Source: Bacteroidales bacterium
GTDB lineage: Bacteria > Bacteroidota > Bacteroidia > Bacteroidales > UBA932
NCBI GenBank assembly: GCA_017651465.1
Contig: JAGCCX010000061.1
Coordinates: 48,563-112,562 of the forward strand
Direction: 5' to 3'
Length of the DNA: 64,000 nt
Shown here: positions 17,830-30,183 of the stretch, in pieces
How the letters are laid out: the number at the start of each line of letters is the position of its first letter
Position numbering within the stretch: the stretch's first letter is position 1
Notes under the pieces: generated by a model
What the model saw: the letters and a program-made list of their open reading frames with translations, nothing else
Database searches by the model: none
What the model was told of the DNA's origin: nothing
Made by a program: the position numbers and the translations under genes

Positions 17830-18882
17830 CTACGCCGTCTGGTCGAAGGTAAATGCCTCCCAAGGCAGTTCGGCGTCTTTGCCCTGGTCGAGTACGGCCG
17901 CAGCGTGGGCGAGCATAGGATAAAGGCTCAGGTCGGCCTTGCCCAGCTCGGCTTTGCGTACCATTGCAGCCCAGACGCGGCGTGCCACCACGAGGCTCTC
18001 CAGAGTGACTCCTGCCAGGATGTCCAGCGCCTCCTGATAGCTCTTGCCTTCACCGAGCAGTATGCCTATCTTGCGGGTGCGCCCGCCATAGACGGTAACG
18101 TACAGGTCACCTATGCCTATGTTCTCGCAGTCACGGCTCGCGCCCTGCATTTCAAGCAGATAGCGCATCTCCTTGACCGCCTGGTAGAAAGCAGCAGCCT
18201 GCGAATTGTAGTGCAGTCCGGCTTCGGCTCCGTGGTGGCGGTTGACCAGTCCTATGGTCATCGCGACTGCAAGGGCATAGCCGTTCTTGAGGGCCACAGC
18301 ACTCTCGAGTCCTTCCACATCGTTGGTAATGGAGATGTGGTAGTATGAGGTCTGCATAGCCTCTTTCATCATCTTGATAGTTGCCGTATCCTTTCCGCAG
18401 AACGCAACCTCAGTCTGGTCGTGGAATACCAGTTCGTAGCTGGTACAGGGGCCTCCGATTGCGCAGATCTCGCGCTTGATTCCCTTTTTGGCGAGTTCCC
18501 TCTTCCAGTATTCCGGATAAGAGATAAGAGTGCCGTCGGGCAGATTGATCAGGCCCTTGGTGACGGAGAGCACGGGGACTGACGGATCCAGCTCGCTGAG
18601 TATCTTTTCGAGGAACCAGTCCACGCCAAACGAACTTACGCCGCCGATGATGAAGTCGGCACCTTTGGCTGCCTCTTTCCAATCCTCAATATAATAATAC
18701 TTTACACCTTCAGGGAAAGGCCTGTCGAACTTGAGGTGCTGACCGTGCGACTTGCAATGGTCGATGATGTCTTTGTCCAGATGCGTACCCACAAGGCGTA
18801 CTTCGTTTCCATTTTCAAATGCCGGAAAAGCCAAGGCGGATCCCATCATTCCGGACCCGATGATAGTAATTACTTTTGCCAT
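17830..18882 (-). CDS. gpsA: Glycerol-3-phosphate dehydrogenase-like NAD(P) enzyme
   Basis: Protein of 350 residues. It has a Rossmann nucleotide-binding start ITIIGSGMMGSALA (GxGxxG), VLSVTKGL in the middle and the family's catalytic Lys region ESAVALKNGYALAVAMTIG. GpsA makes sn-glycerol 3-phosphate from dihydroxyacetone phosphate for phospholipid synthesis. Some blocks differ from the E. coli type, for example GGPCTSYEL in place of GPSFAKE, so a related substrate cannot be excluded. It lies 7 bases after the GH13 gene in an operon with trmH and tamL. Confidence 0.8.
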   Translation of the reverse strand: MAKVITIIGSGMMGSALAFPAFENGNEVRLVGTHLDKDIIDHCKSHGQHLKFDRPFPEGVKYYYIEDWKEAAKGADFIIGGVSSFGVDWFLEKILSELDPSVPVLSVTKGLINLPDGTLISYPEYWKRELAKKGIKREICAIGGPCTSYELVFHDQTEVAFCGKDTATIKMMKEAMQTSYYHISITNDVEGLESAVALKNGYALAVAMTIGLVNRHHGAEAGLHYNSQAAAFYQAVKEMRYLLEMQGASRDCENIGIGDLYVTVYGGRTRKIGILLGEGKSYQEALDILAGVTLESLVVARRVWAAMVRKAELGKADLSLYPMLAHAAAVLDQGKDAELPWEAFTFDQTA

Positions 18883-18889
18883 AAATATT

Positions 18890-20194
18890 TTATTTGCATT
18901 TCAATAAAGCGTAACCGTATGCGGGAGCGTGTAGCGTCGCCTCCGACTTGTCGATGGCGGCAACTTCGCGAAGCTCCCGGGGAATGAACAAATCGGTAGA
19001 AACGACCTGAGGCCCGAAATTGCAGAGGACAAGCATTGCCTCAGTGCCGTTATAGCGCATAAAGGCCGTACAGTGGTCGAGGTCAAGGCCTGGAGTCTGC
19101 TGATTGCAGTAGCAGAGGTCCCACACCTCGCCGCTGCGGAACAGGGGCGTACGAGCAAGGGTGCCAAGGCGCCTGTATCTGGCCAGAATGTCCCCTTCCT
19201 TGTCGGGAAGAGGCGTTCCGCCGTGAATGAACTTGCCGAGGTGCTCGAGGCCTGCGGGATGGCTCCAGTTGAAGATGGAAGTACGCCTGTCGGCGCTTTC
19301 AGAGGCATCCTCCCCCACTTCCTGCCCGGCGTAGAACATCCAGGAGGCGGAGTTGAAAAGCATAGCGTAGGCAACAGCTCCCCAGGCGCAGGCGGCGCTT
19401 TGGGCGAATGCCGGAGAAGCCAGCCGCTGTTCATCGTGGTTCTCCAGGAAGTTGAGCATATTGTCCTGAATATCCCCGAGGAACTGCCAGTTCCAGCTGA
19501 GGTCGCGGGCACTGCGGCTGCCATCCATAACACCGCGCAGTATGTCATACACACCGGATTTGTCGTACAGCAGGTTGAATCCCACCTCGTTGATGTAGCG
19601 GCGGTAATTCTCCCTTCCGTACACTTCGGCAATGAAGAGCAGTCCGGGATGTTCAAGATGTATGTCTGCAATAAGCCTGCGCAGACTGTCGGCAGGCACC
19701 AGCTCCACCATATCGCAGCGGAAACCGTCCACGCCCATTCCGGCCCAGAAACGCAGTACTTCGAGGAACTCTTTTTCCGTGGCCGGATCGCTCCAATCGA
19801 CCTTAAGCGTATCGGTCCAGTCCGAATCGCACCAGGGATACAGGCGCAGATTGCCCTTGTAATTGCAGGCCACGTGATTGGGAATGAAATCGATAATTAC
19901 TCCAAGCCCGCTGCCGTGGACGCGCTCGACCAGCGCCCGGAATTCCTCCATACGCCTGGCAGGGTCGTCGGCAAGGTAGGGGTTGATATCGTACCAGTCG
20001 GAAACCGCGTAGGGCGAGCCCGGATTGCCTTTTACGAAGGCCTCTCCGGTGGCGTGCCTGGGAATGCCGGTAAACCATATATAATCTACGCCCAATGAGT
20101 GAAGATAGTCCAGAGCAGCGGCATCCCAGCAAGACAGACGCCCTGAATCCCAAATGCGGGTTAGAACTTGATATATAATCTTTTTCTCTTTCAT
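18890..20194 (-). CDS. GH13 (alpha-amylase family) glycoside hydrolase, cytosolic
   Basis: Protein of 434 residues without signal peptide. The four GH13 regions are present: DFIPNHV at about 102-108, GFRCDMVE with the nucleophile Asp161, FIAEVYG with the acid-base Glu190, and FLENHDEQR with Asp254. The family breaks or rearranges alpha-glucosidic bonds, and intracellular members usually act on maltodextrin or glycogen fragments. It shares one base with the end of tamL and precedes gpsA by 7 bases, an odd place for a glycogen enzyme. Exact specificity cannot be told. Confidence 0.88.
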   Translation of the reverse strand: MKEKKIIYQVLTRIWDSGRLSCWDAAALDYLHSLGVDYIWFTGIPRHATGEAFVKGNPGSPYAVSDWYDINPYLADDPARRMEEFRALVERVHGSGLGVIIDFIPNHVACNYKGNLRLYPWCDSDWTDTLKVDWSDPATEKEFLEVLRFWAGMGVDGFRCDMVELVPADSLRRLIADIHLEHPGLLFIAEVYGRENYRRYINEVGFNLLYDKSGVYDILRGVMDGSRSARDLSWNWQFLGDIQDNMLNFLENHDEQRLASPAFAQSAACAWGAVAYAMLFNSASWMFYAGQEVGEDASESADRRTSIFNWSHPAGLEHLGKFIHGGTPLPDKEGDILARYRRLGTLARTPLFRSGEVWDLCYCNQQTPGLDLDHCTAFMRYNGTEAMLVLCNFGPQVVSTDLFIPRELREVAAIDKSEATLHAPAYGYALLKCK

Positions 20195-22365
20195 CAGAAA
20201 GGATATCCTACGCCAAAATGTAATGTTGATCCGTCACGTCCCACCCAGTCGGAAGGCGAAAGCCAGCGCTTGCCGGCCTCACGTGAAGGTTCGTACATCT
20301 TTATGCCCCAGTCAAGACGGAGCAGGATAAAGTCGAGGTTAAGCCGCAGGCCCACACCCCAGTCGGCCGCAATGGTCGCAGGCCAGAACTCAGGCTGTTC
20401 GGAGCTGAATTCGCCAGGAAAATCCCATACATTGCCCACTTCAGCGAACAGGGCGCCCTCAAACTTCCAGAACAGTTTCTGCCTGTACTCAGCGTCAAAC
20501 TCGGCTTTCCAGTCGCCGGTCTGGCTGGGAATGGAGAAGAAGGTGAACAACTCCTCCGCTCCGGGGCCCAGAGCCCTTACCTGCCAGCCCCTCATACTGC
20601 TTGCGCCGCCGACGTAAAACTGTTTCTCGAACGGCATCGACAGTGACGAACCAAAAGCGCGTCCCACTCCGCCGCTCAGACGAAGGGCGAGAGCGGAACC
20701 CGGCGAAAAACGTATGGTCTGTCCAAGCTGCAAGTCCACCCTGCAGTACTGAGAGTAATTGAGGCCGAAAATGATTTTGTCGCCATATTCGTCAACCGGC
20801 AGCCAGCGGTCGAAAAGAGAGATGATATTACCCGATAAATCCACGCCGAGGCGGATGAAGCGGTATGAGCCCTTGGGTATGAGGGAAGCATCGGTGGTCC
20901 AATAGAACTGCCCGCTTACGCCGGCGTCCAGGTGGTCGGTGAAAGAATCCCAGAGGTAGGGGTTGCGGAACAAGGTCCAGAAGAACTCTTCTTCTATATT
21001 GTCGACTTTGATAATTGCGGCCCTGAACGGATATACCTGATAATGGAACAACTTGGTCTGGCCGAGATAGCCATACGACAAGTTGGTTATGTAACGGGTG
21101 AATTCTGGACGGTTCTGGTAGTTGAATGCCGCAAGGACCTCGGTCCTGGGAATATTCGGGCCGGTGAAAATCTTGTAAGGCAGTCCCAGGAAACGCGGGA
21201 AACTGAGGCTGGCCGAAACACCGAATTCATTGGATCTCAAATCGGTTTTGGGACGCCACTGGAAATTGCCGCTGAAGCCTACGGAAAGCCATTCTCCTCC
21301 GTGGAAGATATTCTTGTTGTAGAAACTGACATTGGGAGAGACTCCCAGCAGGCCGGAAGAATTGGTGGACATATCCAGGTCCAGCTTGACACCCTTGAGT
21401 TTGCTCTCTCCCATAGTGATGCGGCAATCGACTATGCTGCTGTCGACCGGCACCATCTCGATACCTACGCTGTTGAACAGGCGCAGCGAAGAAAGACGGT
21501 TGTATGTGTTGTTGACCATCTTCTCGCTGTATATGTCACCCGGCTTGATAAGGTTGATTTTCCGCAATACACTTTCCCTGAACGGCACTTCGGCGGAATG
21601 GCTTATGGTGACGTCCCCTATGTGATACTTCAAGATGGGGGCGGCGTTATCCTCGGGTTCGTTACGGGTGTAGTTGCGGATTTCGTAAGTCAGTATGTTG
21701 CGGGAGTTCAGCGTGTCCGCGGTGAAGAAATAATTGTACTTGCTGAAGTCGTAGTAGCCCAGATTCCTGAAATGGGAGGCGCCCCTGACGCTTTCGGCCT
21801 CGAGCGATTTTTCCGAAAGCCAGTCTCCGGTCTTGACCCCCACGTTGGGCAGATCTTCAAGGAACTCCTCGCCGAACTCGCCCTCGGGAACCTTATATAC
21901 CAGACTGTCGATACGGCATCGCTCGCCGGGATGCACGAAGTAAGTCACCTTGACCAGGCGCCTGACGGTATCGATCTTGGAGGTGACCTCGGAATTATAG
22001 AACCCAAGATAGTCGAGGTGCTTGCGGATGTTCTCGCAGGAGCTGCCAACCTGGTAGGAATTGAATACGACCGGCGCGGTACCCACGTTTCGCAGCGACC
22101 TGTTGATCCAGTCGTCCTTTGACGGATCCGACCAGTTATAGATGCTTATCATAGGGTTCCAGCCGAAGATGAAAGACGAATTGGCCGGCTGCTTGATGTA
22201 CGACGAAACATCCGAAGGGGTGAGCTGCTTGTTGCGGCCCTCGATCTGCACCTTATTGGAGGCAAGGCGATATTCGCCCTCGCTGAGCACGCGGGTTGTG
22301 CTGCAGGCGCCTGAAAGCAGCAGGGCGGCAAGAGCTGCGAAGAGTAGTGTTCCCCTTTGTGTCAT
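20194..22365 (-). CDS. tamL: TamA-like outer membrane assembly lipoprotein (BamA/TamA superfamily)
   Basis: Protein of 723 residues beginning with a lipoprotein signal (LLLSGACS, Cys21), which sets the Bacteroidota TamL apart from non-lipidated TamA. Residues about 30-330 hold POTRA-type repeats, and the C-terminal half is a 16-strand-like barrel ending in a BamA-type block (GSSLSMPFEKQFYVGGASSM, then GWQVRALGPG). TamL partners the inner membrane protein TamB to help insert envelope proteins or move lipids. The start overlaps the end of the methyltransferase gene by 4 bases. Confidence 0.9.
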   Translation of the reverse strand: MTQRGTLLFAALAALLLSGACSTTRVLSEGEYRLASNKVQIEGRNKQLTPSDVSSYIKQPANSSFIFGWNPMISIYNWSDPSKDDWINRSLRNVGTAPVVFNSYQVGSSCENIRKHLDYLGFYNSEVTSKIDTVRRLVKVTYFVHPGERCRIDSLVYKVPEGEFGEEFLEDLPNVGVKTGDWLSEKSLEAESVRGASHFRNLGYYDFSKYNYFFTADTLNSRNILTYEIRNYTRNEPEDNAAPILKYHIGDVTISHSAEVPFRESVLRKINLIKPGDIYSEKMVNNTYNRLSSLRLFNSVGIEMVPVDSSIVDCRITMGESKLKGVKLDLDMSTNSSGLLGVSPNVSFYNKNIFHGGEWLSVGFSGNFQWRPKTDLRSNEFGVSASLSFPRFLGLPYKIFTGPNIPRTEVLAAFNYQNRPEFTRYITNLSYGYLGQTKLFHYQVYPFRAAIIKVDNIEEEFFWTLFRNPYLWDSFTDHLDAGVSGQFYWTTDASLIPKGSYRFIRLGVDLSGNIISLFDRWLPVDEYGDKIIFGLNYSQYCRVDLQLGQTIRFSPGSALALRLSGGVGRAFGSSLSMPFEKQFYVGGASSMRGWQVRALGPGAEELFTFFSIPSQTGDWKAEFDAEYRQKLFWKFEGALFAEVGNVWDFPGEFSSEQPEFWPATIAADWGVGLRLNLDFILLRLDWGIKMYEPSREAGKRWLSPSDWVGRDGSTLHFGVGYPF

Positions 22366-23066
22366 ACCCTCCTCCTGAATTCTGAAAGTATAATGGCAGT
22401 TGCCGCCGCAACGTTCAGCGACTCAGGGCCCTTCCCTTTGGCAAAAGAAGGGATGAACAGCCTGGAAGAGCACTCGCTCCGGACTTCACTGCTGATGCCG
22501 TTTGCCTCGTTTCCCATTACTATAAGGCCCTCGTCGCACAAAGAAGTGCCGTACAGCGAAGCACCGTCCAGGAACGTTCCGTACACCGGCATATCGGCGA
22601 TGCGGAATCGCCTGCAGATTTCAGCCAGGTCACAGTACACCGTCTTTACCCTGAAAATAGAGCCCATTGAAGCCTGCACTACCTTCGGATTGTAAATCTC
22701 GACGGAGTCAATGGAGGCGAAAACGGTGCTTATCCCAAACCAGTCGGCGAGCCGGAGTATGGTGCCCATATTGCCCGGATCACGGATTGAATCGAGACCG
22801 AGGTAAAGCCCCCTTTCTATTTCCAGCTTGCGGGGCGCAGGCTTATTGACTAGGGCAAGGACGGGTGAAGGGCTGCTTAATGAGGATATGCGTGACATCG
22901 CCTCGGTGCCAATCTCGCACTCGCGGTAAACTGCGCTTACTTCGAATCCGGATTCAAGGGCCTCCTGGACAAGCTTCTCCCCTTCAACCACAAACTGGCC
23001 GTATTCGTCACGGAATTTCTTCTCTCTCAATGACTTTAAGCGCTTTATTTCGGCGTTTGTCAGCAT
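22362..23066 (-). CDS. TrmH/SpoU-family RNA 2'-O-methyltransferase
   Basis: Protein of 234 residues with an N-terminal substrate-binding region and a C-terminal SPOUT domain. The family's three motifs are visible: LDSIRDPGNMGTILRLADWF near residue 92, IVMGNEANGIS near 184 and the C-terminal FIPSFAKGKGPESLNVAAATAIILSE region, which forms the SAM-binding knot. The target nucleotide in rRNA or tRNA is not known. It is first in the operon trmH-tamL-GH13-gpsA and has its own promoter at 23085-23092, facing that of the YegP-type gene. Confidence 0.9.
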   Translation of the reverse strand: MLTNAEIKRLKSLREKKFRDEYGQFVVEGEKLVQEALESGFEVSAVYRECEIGTEAMSRISSLSSPSPVLALVNKPAPRKLEIERGLYLGLDSIRDPGNMGTILRLADWFGISTVFASIDSVEIYNPKVVQASMGSIFRVKTVYCDLAEICRRFRIADMPVYGTFLDGASLYGTSLCDEGLIVMGNEANGISSEVRSECSSRLFIPSFAKGKGPESLNVAAATAIILSEFRRRV

Positions 23067-23081
23067 AATCTTTTAATAATA

Positions 23082-23112
23082 TTGCAAATTTAACAATAAA
23101 TTGTTAAGTTTG
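23082..23112 (+). promoter_or_regulatory. Promoter of the YegP-type gene
   Basis: TTG at 23082-23084 and TAAGTTTG at 23105-23112 with a 20-base spacer fit the Bacteroidota pattern; the ATG lies 28 bases after the -7 box. Confidence 0.6.
23085..23092 (-). promoter_or_regulatory. -7 box of the trmH-tamL-GH13-gpsA operon
   Basis: Minus strand TAAATTTG, an exact TAnnTTTG match, 19 bases before the start codon at 23066. It lies between the -33 and -7 elements of the divergent promoter, so the two promoters physically overlap. Confidence 0.6.
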
Positions 23113-23139
23113 CGAAAATCACTTTTTAATAATTCAGAA

Positions 23140-23472
23140 ATGGGAAAGTTTGTTATCACTCTCAGAAAGAACGGAGAATTCCAGTTTAACCTCAAGGCCA
23201 CCAACGGCCAGGTAATCCTCACCAGCGAGGGCTACACCACCAAGCCCGCTTGCCTCAACGGCATCGAGTCTGTAAAGAAGAACGCCCCCATCGAGGCCCG
23301 CTTCGAGATTAAGGAAGCCAAGAACGGCAAGCCTTTCTTCAACCTCAAGGCCAGCAACGGTCAGGTTATCGGCTCCAGCCAGATGTACGCATCCGAGCGC
23401 ACAATGAAGATGGGCATCGCTTCTGTTATGAAGAACGCCCCCGAGGCTCCCGTAATCGAAGAACTCGACTAG
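23140..23472 (+). CDS. YegP-family (DUF1508) tandem-repeat protein
   Basis: Protein of 110 residues made of two tandem DUF1508 units: FVITLRKNGEFQFNLKATNG in the first and FEIKEAKNGKPFFNLKASNG in the second, each followed by a GQVI-ending strand and a GI-S-MKNAP helix. The start is placed at Met 23140 because the upstream residues are unrelated and overlap the promoter. Such proteins are small, cytosolic and of unknown function; GC-rich, highly biased codon use suggests good expression. It stands alone and ends at a strong two-way terminator. Confidence 0.9.
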   Translation: MGKFVITLRKNGEFQFNLKATNGQVILTSEGYTTKPACLNGIESVKKNAPIEARFEIKEAKNGKPFFNLKASNGQVIGSSQMYASERTMKMGIASVMKNAPEAPVIEELD

Positions 23473-23484
23473 GATTTTCCGTAT

Positions 23485-23533
23485 GAGCAACAAAAAAACC
23501 GGCCCCTTGGGGTCGGCTTTTTTGTTTATTGCT
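23485..23533. terminator. Bidirectional terminator between the YegP-type and outer membrane protein genes
   Basis: An 8-bp GC stem (23499-23506 with 23509-23516) is flanked by a run of A on the left and a run of T on the right, and the pairing extends through these to GAGCAA/TTGCTC at the ends. The symmetric A and T runs let it stop transcription from both sides. Confidence 0.85.
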
Positions 23534-23540
23534 CAAGCTG

Positions 23541-24161
23541 TTACAGAGCGAAGGAAACACCTACGTGCAGATTTGCACGGTTGATCACACTGTCACGGCT
23601 TCCGCGATATACATTCAACAGGCCGTAGTCGTAACCAACATTGATGCTGAACTGCGAGAAGCCGAAGCCTACGCCGCCGCCGATGAGTACATTAAAGCGG
23701 TTAAGACCGGAATTGCCGGTGAACAAATCCCTTGTACTCTCTCTGGAGCCCAGGAAAGTTGTAGCCTTTGAATAACTCTTGGCTATCACGCCGATCTGGG
23801 CGCTGGGACCTGCATAGGCGAATACCCTGGCATCGCGGGAAAGACCGTAAGTGAACTTGAAATACGCCGGTATGGTGAGGTCGATCTCGGTAGATTTCTC
23901 GTCTCCGCTTACAAGGCCGTAAAAATTGTCGGAAGAGGCATAGGAGATCAGAGATGCATAAGCTCCGGGAAGGAAGGAAAGCCCTTTGAGTCCCGACAGT
24001 TTCATATCCATAGATACACCGGCATAAAAGCCGTTCTGTACGTAATTGTTGCTGCCTGAAATAAAGGTGCTGTTAACGTAGCCGGCGCCGGGGATGATCT
24101 GGCTGAAAGCCGGAGCGGTAGCAAGCAAAAGCGTTGCGACCAGGATTGCAATTCTTTTCAT
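23541..24161 (-). CDS. Outer membrane beta-barrel protein (porin-like family)
   Basis: Protein of 206 residues with a clear signal peptide (LLLATAPAFSQ). The rest alternates short hydrophobic strands and Gly/Ser/Asn-rich turns and ends in Leu after HVGVSFAL, the pattern of eight-stranded OmpW- or PorT-like barrels common in Bacteroidota. No enzymatic motif is seen. It lies 22 bases after the phosphofructokinase gene and may be co-transcribed with it. Confidence 0.8.
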   Translation of the reverse strand: MKRIAILVATLLLATAPAFSQIIPGAGYVNSTFISGSNNYVQNGFYAGVSMDMKLSGLKGLSFLPGAYASLISYASSDNFYGLVSGDEKSTEIDLTIPAYFKFTYGLSRDARVFAYAGPSAQIGVIAKSYSKATTFLGSRESTRDLFTGNSGLNRFNVLIGGGVGFGFSQFSINVGYDYGLLNVYRGSRDSVINRANLHVGVSFAL

Positions 24162-24183
24162 TTGTGTTAATAATTATAGTGAT

Positions 24184-27585
<3,402 letters not shown>

Positions 27586-27586
27586 T

Positions 27587-28516
27587 ATGGGGAGGATATT
27601 GGATTTATTTACGGACCGCATCTGGTCGATCGACACCGACAAAGTCGCGATGGTGTCGAAAGGATACGCCCGTCTGGTCACTTTCGTGAAACTGGTGAGG
27701 ATTACCATCAACACCTTCGCGGAGAACCGTATGGGCTTCCAGTGCGTCGCCCTCAGCTACTTCGTCACCCTCGCCCTCATTCCCCTGCTGGCCTTTATGT
27801 TCGCCATTTCGGGCGGTATGGGACTGTCCGAGTACCTCGACGCCCTGCTGCTAATCCTCACGCCCAACGTGGACAGCCATTTACTGCTGCTCATCAAGGA
27901 GAAGGCCGGCAACATTATCGACATAGCCCAGAGCGGCGGAGTGGGAATCATTTCCGCGCTTATGTTCCTCTGGACCGTGCTGTGGATGATGTTCCAGGTG
28001 GAGCGGGTGTTCAACAACGTATGGGGCATTCGCAAGATCCCCCGCAAGATCTACAAGCGCTTCGGTTTTTACTTGCTGGTGCTTATCCTTACCCCGTTTA
28101 TAGTGGTGATTTTCGGTGTGGGTATCGCATACTACACCAACTTTACTATGCTCCTCGGTCTCGACCTTTCGGACCTCAAGTTCCTGCCCAAGCTCATAGG
28201 CTACGTGGGCTTCTACATTATCGCCACCCTTACTCTGAGCGCGATGTACAAGTTCATCCCGGCCACCAAGGTCAAGTACAAATATGCCCTCAAGGCAGCC
28301 CTGGTGGGGGCCTTTGTTTTCGTGGTATTCCAGTATCTCTACCTTGAGACTCAGGTGTTCGTTGCCCGTCTGAACACGGTTTACGGAGTGCTGGCCGCCA
28401 TCCCTCTATTCCTTATCTGGCTGAATTTCAGCTGGCAGATCATCATATACGGGGCGCAGCTGACTTACAGCTTCCAGAACGTCAAGAATTACGGTCTTCA
28501 GGAGTATTACAGATGA
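27587..28516 (+). CDS. YihY/BrkB-family inner membrane protein
   Basis: Protein of 309 residues with about six membrane helices and the family's central block, RMGFQCVALSYFVTLALIPL, near residue 45. This family was once called ribonuclease BN by mistake; its function is unresolved, though transport or envelope roles have been suggested. It starts one base after the ligA stop and overlaps the RelA-like gene by 4 bases, so it is translated as part of the ligA operon. Confidence 0.88.
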   Translation: MGRILDLFTDRIWSIDTDKVAMVSKGYARLVTFVKLVRITINTFAENRMGFQCVALSYFVTLALIPLLAFMFAISGGMGLSEYLDALLLILTPNVDSHLLLLIKEKAGNIIDIAQSGGVGIISALMFLWTVLWMMFQVERVFNNVWGIRKIPRKIYKRFGFYLLVLILTPFIVVIFGVGIAYYTNFTMLLGLDLSDLKFLPKLIGYVGFYIIATLTLSAMYKFIPATKVKYKYALKAALVGAFVFVVFQYLYLETQVFVARLNTVYGVLAAIPLFLIWLNFSWQIIIYGAQLTYSFQNVKNYGLQEYYR

Positions 28517-30183
28517 GCAGGATGGTAAATACAGAGTTTGAGTCCCTTATGGTCCTTGCCTCAAAGCGCTGCCGCGACGAGGGCGAGCTGCTGGATATAC
28601 GCAAAGCCTTCGGCCTGGCCTCCGACGCCCACCGCAACGTTCTGACACACACCGGCGAGCCTTATATCCTTCGTTGCATAGATGTGGCCCGCATAGTTCT
28701 TGAGAAGGTTGGCCTGGGCTACAAGTCTATCTGCGCCGCCCTGCTGATGGATGTGCCCGGCAATCTGTACTACACCCTCGACGATATCCGTCTGGGCTTC
28801 GGCGACAAGATTGCGCAGCTGGTGGAAGGGCTCCAGAATATCAACAAGATTCTATCCAGCGCCAACGCCCCCGCTTCCCTCGGCAAGGACGAGGAGAGCG
28901 AACGGCAGGCTGAGAATTTCAAGACGGTGCTGCTTACTCTGGGAGACGATGTGAGGGTAGTCCTCATCAAGCTGGCCGACCGTCTTCAAGACTGCCGCCA
29001 TCTGGACACCCTGCCCAAGGCTAAACGCGACAGGATACTCTCCGAGACTATGTTTATCTTCATCCCGCTGGCACACAGGCTCGGCTTGTACAGCATAAAG
29101 TCGGAGATGGAAAACTTCTGGCTCAAGTACGAACAGCCCCAGGCCTACACCGACATTATGAGCCGCATCGACAAGGACGTGTCGGCCAGGACCCGCGACG
29201 TGGATGAATTCATAGCACCTATAAATGATGCCCTGAACGAAAAGGGCTACGTATTCGAAATCAAGAAGCGTATCAAGACCCCATACTCCATTTGGTACAA
29301 GATGAAGAACAAAGGGGTCCCTTATGAGCAAATATACGACATCTACGCGGTGCGCATAATTTTCGATCCCGAAAGCCCCAGGACCGAGCGCGAGCAGGCA
29401 TACGCCATATACTCTATCATCACGCGTATGTACACCGACAAGCCTTCCCGCACCCGCGACTGGATCAAGCAGCCCAAGTCCAACGGCTACGAGGCCCTGC
29501 ACTGCACCCTGATGAGCAAGGCCGGAATATGGGTAGAGGTGCAGATACGCTCTCGGCGTATGGACGATATTGCCGAAAAAGGTATCGCCGCCCATTGGTC
29601 CTACAAGAACGACGGTTACCTATCCGAGACCGGAAGCGACGTGGACAACTGGCTGGCGAAGATTCAGGAAATACTCGGCAGCGGAGACATCAATTCCCTG
29701 GAGATGCTGGATATCATCCAGGACGACATCCTGCCCAACGAGATAGTGGTCTTCACCCCTAAAGGTCAGCAGATGAGCATCCCCAAGGGTTCCACCGCCC
29801 TGGATTTCGCGTACCGCATCCATACCAACATAGGCCACAGCGCCATCGCCGCCAAGGTAAATATGAAGCTCGCTCCCCTCTCCCGCAAGCTCAAGGCCGG
29901 CGACCAGGTGGAGATCATAACGGCCCGCAACGCCTCTCCCAAAGCCTCGTGGCTGAGTTTCCTCCACACCAGCAGCGCAAGGCGCAAGGTGCTCGAGTAC
30001 ATCAAGGCCAACGATCCCGAGTCTTTGCAGACTGCCGAGAATATGGCCGGCCGCAAGCCCGAAGAAGTATCCATACGCATAAACCTGCTGGGTATCAATC
30101 ACCCCGGGCTTGCCGAAGAAATAGTAAACGCGCTCAAGAAAATAGACGGCATCGAAGATGTGTCGATAAGTGAATTGCAATGA
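28513..30183 (+). CDS. RelA/SpoT-family (p)ppGpp synthetase with degenerate hydrolase domain
   Basis: Protein of 556 residues, shorter than the usual 700-750. Residues 1-190 align with the HD hydrolase domain, but two metal ligands are lost: the first His is Arg54 and the His-Asp pair is Met79-Asp80. The synthetase domain looks intact: DIYAVRIIFD, then RDWIKQPKSNGYEALHCTLM and the catalytic EVQIRS. A TGS domain follows (about 400-460) and only a short ACT-like end remains (LGINHPGLAEEIVNALKKI). It should therefore make but not degrade the alarmone. It overlaps neighbours by 4 bases on both sides. Confidence 0.88.
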   Translation: MSRMVNTEFESLMVLASKRCRDEGELLDIRKAFGLASDAHRNVLTHTGEPYILRCIDVARIVLEKVGLGYKSICAALLMDVPGNLYYTLDDIRLGFGDKIAQLVEGLQNINKILSSANAPASLGKDEESERQAENFKTVLLTLGDDVRVVLIKLADRLQDCRHLDTLPKAKRDRILSETMFIFIPLAHRLGLYSIKSEMENFWLKYEQPQAYTDIMSRIDKDVSARTRDVDEFIAPINDALNEKGYVFEIKKRIKTPYSIWYKMKNKGVPYEQIYDIYAVRIIFDPESPRTEREQAYAIYSIITRMYTDKPSRTRDWIKQPKSNGYEALHCTLMSKAGIWVEVQIRSRRMDDIAEKGIAAHWSYKNDGYLSETGSDVDNWLAKIQEILGSGDINSLEMLDIIQDDILPNEIVVFTPKGQQMSIPKGSTALDFAYRIHTNIGHSAIAAKVNMKLAPLSRKLKAGDQVEIITARNASPKASWLSFLHTSSARRKVLEYIKANDPESLQTAENMAGRKPEEVSIRINLLGINHPGLAEEIVNALKKIDGIEDVSISELQ

